A stretch of DNA of 16,773 nucleotides from CAYGJN01 sp964350135 (GTDB lineage: Bacteria; Bdellovibrionota; Bacteriovoracia; Bacteriovoracales; Bacteriovoracaceae): NCBI GenBank assembly GCA_964350135.1, contig CAYGJN010000057.1:1-16773 (forward strand), read 5' to 3'. A model generated the notes under the pieces. It worked only from the letters and a program-made list of their open reading frames with translations, did no database searches and was not told the DNA's origin. The position numbers and the translations under genes were made by a program. Shown here piece after piece: positions 14,546 through 16,773 of this stretch; the first letter of the stretch is position 1; every line of letters begins with the position of its first letter.

Positions 14546-14969
14546 CAAGCTCCTCTACTTTGATAAGCTCCTCTCCACCCTTAACTAGTTCTTGGTCTTT
14601 AAATAAAACCTTTAAAACTTTAAGATCTTTATGGGCAGTTATTTTATGCTCCATCTTCATTGCTTCTAAAATAAGAAGAGTCTCTCCTTTGGAAACAATT
14701 TGCCCCTCTTTCACAAAAACCTTAAGTACTTTTCCTGGCATAGGGCTTGAATATTGGGCCTTCTCTACCCTAGCACCTGTATGATTGGGTTTTTGAACTT
14801 TAGCAATCCTACCATTCAGGGATATAAAATCCTGTGCTTTTTGAATATTCATCTCATCTATATTGAATTTAAAGATCTCGTCATTTACAGAAATCTCTAC
14901 ATGCTTGCCTCGTTTACTAATTAAGCGATAAGAAAATTCAGTGCCATCAAGAAGTATTTTACTCTCCAT
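14529..14969 (-). CDS. Biotin carboxyl carrier subunit (C-terminal part of a split methylcrotonyl-CoA carboxylase alpha chain)
   Basis: This 146-residue protein ends in a biotinyl domain. SSPMPGKVLKV (74-84) is followed by LEAMKMEH (101-108), with Lys105 as the biotinylation site. Residues 1-70 form short strand-like segments that correspond to the beta-barrel of the BT domain in methylcrotonyl-CoA carboxylase alpha chains, so this is not simply AccB. The frame is open upstream to 15083, but the ATG at 14969 follows an excellent Shine-Dalgarno (GGAGGG, spacing 6), and upstream residues have no family similarity. It overlaps the biotin carboxylase stop by 11 bases and the HMG-CoA lyase start by 17. 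It should carry carboxybiotin between the biotin carboxylase encoded next to it and a carboxyltransferase (beta) subunit not in this window. Confidence 0.9.
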   Translation of the reverse strand: MESKILLDGTEFSYRLISKRGKHVEISVNDEIFKFNIDEMNIQKAQDFISLNGRIAKVQKPNHTGARVEKAQYSSPMPGKVLKVFVKEGQIVSKGETLLILEAMKMEHKITAHKDLKVLKVLFKDQELVKGGEELIKVEELDVSKD

Positions 14970-16458
14970 CACAGACCCTCCAATTAGAAAGCTCGTGATA
15001 TAGTGAGGCCGTTGAATCTTGTAAAATTTGATTTCGTTGAGAGCTCTGTTCTGTTGAAAAACTGGCAGCAATAAATCCCGCAACTTCTTTATTTGTAAAA
15101 CTATCTCTTTTTAAATCATTTTTATATTCAGATATAAAATGTGTAAAAGTTTTACCTTCAATAAACTTAGGGTGCTTTAAAACTCGTCCGATAAACTCAT
15201 TATTTGTTTTAACGCCTAAAAAAGGGAAATCTTTTAATACTGCTATCATCTTTGAAATTGCAAATTCTCTACTGGGTCCATGAACAATGATTTTTGCAAT
15301 CATAGGGTCATAATTAATACTAACTTCATCATTGTCACTATAAGAACATTCTAAACGGGCCTGGAGGTCAGAGTCTCCAATCTTTAAAATCTTACCATTT
15401 GTAGGAAGAAAACCGTTATCTGGATCTTCTGCATAAATTCTTACTTCAATCCCATGACCATTTTGTAATATTTCATTTTGAGTAAAGTTTAATTTATCTC
15501 CTTGGGCAACTTGTATTTGAAGGGCCACAAGTTCAGCACCTGTTACCATTTCTGTTATTGGATGCTCTACTTGAAGCCGAGTATTCATTTCTAAAAAATA
15601 AAAACTTCCATCAGTATCCAAAATATATTCAACTGTTCCAGCACCTAAATAATTTATACTTCTTGCAATTTTCACAGCATTTTCACAAATTTCTTTTCTT
15701 CTTTGAGTATCTAAAGCTGGACTAGGAGTTTCTTCAATAACTTTTTGGTGTCTCCTTTGAATGGAGCATTCTCTTTCCCAGAAATGAAAATGATTTCCAT
15801 GAGAATCACTCATTACTTGTACTTCTATATGTCTTGGGTGCTCTATATAACGCTCAAGCAAAACTCTATCATCGCTAAAAGCATTCATGGCCTCTCTTTT
15901 AGCAGAGCTAAGCTCTGCTCTAAAATCTTTGAGGTCATAGACAACTCTCATCCCTTTCCCGCCACCACCTGCGCTGGCCTTGATCAAAAGAGGGAGTCCG
16001 ATTTTTTTTGCTTCACTCTCAAGTACATCTTCTTCTTGTGATTCTCCGTGGTAGCCAGGAATAACTGGTACTCCTAATTTTTCCATTGTGACTTTACTCT
16101 CTTTCTTATCACCCATTAAGGTGATGACTTCAGAGTTTGGCCCAATAAAAAGAACACCTTCTTTAGAGCATCGATCAGAAAAACTGGCATTCTCAGATAA
16201 GAACCCATAACCAGGATGAATAGCATCAACCTTAAGCTCTTTTGCAATTTTAAATATTTTGTCTTGATTTAAATAAGTGCTGCTTAAAGCCCCTTCTCCT
16301 AATGAAAAAGATTTATCGGCTGCTTTAACAAATTTTAAGTTCTTGTCATCTTCAGCATAAATAGCAATAGACTCTATATCTAATATTTTACAGGTTCTTA
16401 TTACCCTAAGGGCAATCTCTCCTCTATTGGCAATTAAGATTTTTCTTATTTTACCCAT
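14959..16458 (-). CDS. Biotin carboxylase subunit, probably of methylcrotonyl-CoA carboxylase
   Basis: This subunit carboxylates biotin with ATP and bicarbonate. The 499-residue ATP-grasp protein shows the N-terminal ILIANRGEIALRVIR (7-21), HPGYGFLSEN (81-90), the glycine loop KASAGGGGKGM (160-170), ERECSIQRRHQKVIEE (228-243) and EMNTRLQVEHP (290-300). It is about 50 residues longer than AccC. The tail, ending in NWR (492-494), matches the helical start of the BT domain in methylcrotonyl-CoA carboxylase alpha chains, which normally continue to a biotinyl domain in one chain of about 660 residues. Here the continuation is the next gene, overlapping by 11 bases. The start overlaps the upstream hydratase by 13 bases, with AAAGG four bases before the ATG. 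HMG-CoA lyase and hydratase neighbours favour leucine catabolism over fatty-acid synthesis, although a propionyl/acetyl-CoA carboxylase cannot be excluded. Confidence 0.92.
   Translation of the reverse strand: MGKIRKILIANRGEIALRVIRTCKILDIESIAIYAEDDKNLKFVKAADKSFSLGEGALSSTYLNQDKIFKIAKELKVDAIHPGYGFLSENASFSDRCSKEGVLFIGPNSEVITLMGDKKESKVTMEKLGVPVIPGYHGESQEEDVLESEAKKIGLPLLIKASAGGGGKGMRVVYDLKDFRAELSSAKREAMNAFSDDRVLLERYIEHPRHIEVQVMSDSHGNHFHFWERECSIQRRHQKVIEETPSPALDTQRRKEICENAVKIARSINYLGAGTVEYILDTDGSFYFLEMNTRLQVEHPITEMVTGAELVALQIQVAQGDKLNFTQNEILQNGHGIEVRIYAEDPDNGFLPTNGKILKIGDSDLQARLECSYSDNDEVSINYDPMIAKIIVHGPSREFAISKMIAVLKDFPFLGVKTNNEFIGRVLKHPKFIEGKTFTHFISEYKNDLKRDSFTNKEVAGFIAASFSTEQSSQRNQILQDSTASLYHELSNWRVCDGE
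14976..14981 (-). promoter_or_regulatory. Strong Shine-Dalgarno inside the biotin carboxylase gene
   Basis: GGAGGG on the minus strand, six bases before the ATG at 14969, lies in the last codons of the biotin carboxylase gene. It fixes the start of the biotin carrier gene and argues that the split of the alpha chain is functional. Confidence 0.75.
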
Positions 16459-16773
16459 TCAGCCTTTCTTTTTTCTAATAATGCATTCATACCTTCTTGA
16501 CCCTCTTTACTTACCCTTTGGTTTGCGATGGTATGAGCTGTTCTTGATCTTAGATTTTCCCAATCGGACTTATAATTTATATTGTCCCAAATTAGTTTTT
16601 TACAAACTCGGCTGGCCCTAGGACCAGAGCTTAAAATAAGGCCAAGTATTTTTTCGATCTCATTATCCATTTCTTTTTCTGTTTTAAAGATCTTATGAAC
16701 TAGACCCATAAGTTGAGCCGCTTGGCCATCAAACCTTTCACCAGAAAGAAAATAGGCCCTCGCATTTGAACTT
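16446..16773 (-). CDS. Enoyl-CoA hydratase family protein (methylglutaconyl-CoA hydratase candidate), C-terminal part, cut by window edge
   Basis: The minus-strand frame is open from the window edge to the stop at 16446 and encodes about 108 residues of a crotonase-family C-terminus. Visible are AYFLSGERFDGQ, then GLVHKIF, ILSSGPRAS, a Lys-rich helix and the typical ending EGQEGMNALLEKRKAEW. The ATG at 16709 is internal and should not be taken as the start. The catalytic glutamates lie in the missing part. In liu operons the hydratase before the methylcrotonyl-CoA carboxylase alpha gene is LiuC, which hydrates 3-methylglutaconyl-CoA to HMG-CoA. Position and the FLEKRKP-like ending fit that role, but this is context-based. 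It overlaps the biotin carboxylase start by 13 bases. Confidence 0.88.
   Translation of the reverse strand, partial: SSNARAYFLSGERFDGQAAQLMGLVHKIFKTEKEMDNEIEKILGLILSSGPRASRVCKKLIWDNINYKSDWENLRSRTAHTIANQRVSKEGQEGMNALLEKRKAEWVK

Noticed and set aside
14970..15083. N-terminal extension of the biotin carrier frame into the biotin carboxylase gene
   Set aside because: The extra 38 residues are an out-of-frame shadow of the carboxylase C-terminus. The ATG at 14969 has the strong Shine-Dalgarno.
15745..16041. 98-codon plus-strand frame opposite the biotin carboxylase gene
   Set aside because: It is antisense to a strongly conserved enzyme. Its residues reflect the opposite-strand codons and no ribosome site is present.

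Overview
The window is an AT-rich bacterial segment, about 35% GC by eye. Dense, often overlapping genes encode several lipoproteins, large exported proteins and a leucine/acetoacetate catabolic cluster. The style (Gram-negative envelope, AT-rich coding, FHA-RDD membrane protein, very large lineage-specific secreted protein) fits a Bdellovibrionota/Bacteriovoracaceae-like organism. That assignment is an inference from gene style, because no rRNA or other taxonomic marker is present.

Left edge (1-640): two conserved genes appear to meet with both 5' ends missing. Positions 1-57 on the minus strand read like the N-terminus of RsmH. From about position 65 the plus strand reads as MarC, starting inside the protein and carrying an in-frame TAA at 104-106. 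A rearrangement, decay or a misassembled contig end would each explain this.

Envelope block (633-4151, minus): an FHA-RDD membrane protein is translationally coupled (ATGA) to the undecaprenyl-diphosphatase gene uppP, followed by a small lipoprotein gene. Across a 237-bp promoter region a 1010-residue exported, cysteine-containing protein of unknown function (4389-7421) diverges from it. Its stop codon abuts the stop codon of aacS.

Middle (7422-12115): aacS (acetoacetyl-CoA synthetase, minus) and a Rep/UvrD-type helicase (plus) diverge from a 146-bp spacer. The spacer holds two back-to-back promoters with identical hexamers, CTGACA-N17-TATACT. The helicase promoter places its transcription start on the ATG, so its mRNA is probably leaderless. 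A small secreted protein gene follows the helicase.

Right (12099-16773, minus): a two-gene lipoprotein operon ends in an intrinsic terminator located inside the opposing gene. To its right lies a compact catabolic operon read leftward: enoyl-CoA hydratase (cut by the window edge), biotin carboxylase, biotin carboxyl carrier protein, HMG-CoA lyase and a second crotonase. All neighbours overlap by 8-17 bases. This is a liu-type leucine/isovalerate degradation operon. The usual single-chain methylcrotonyl-CoA carboxylase alpha subunit is split into two overlapping genes. HMG-CoA lyase yields acetyl-CoA and acetoacetate, and AacS can reactivate the acetoacetate, so the two catabolic loci form one pathway. 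No intergenic stretch exceeds 300 bases, and no tRNA, rRNA, CRISPR array or transposase was seen.
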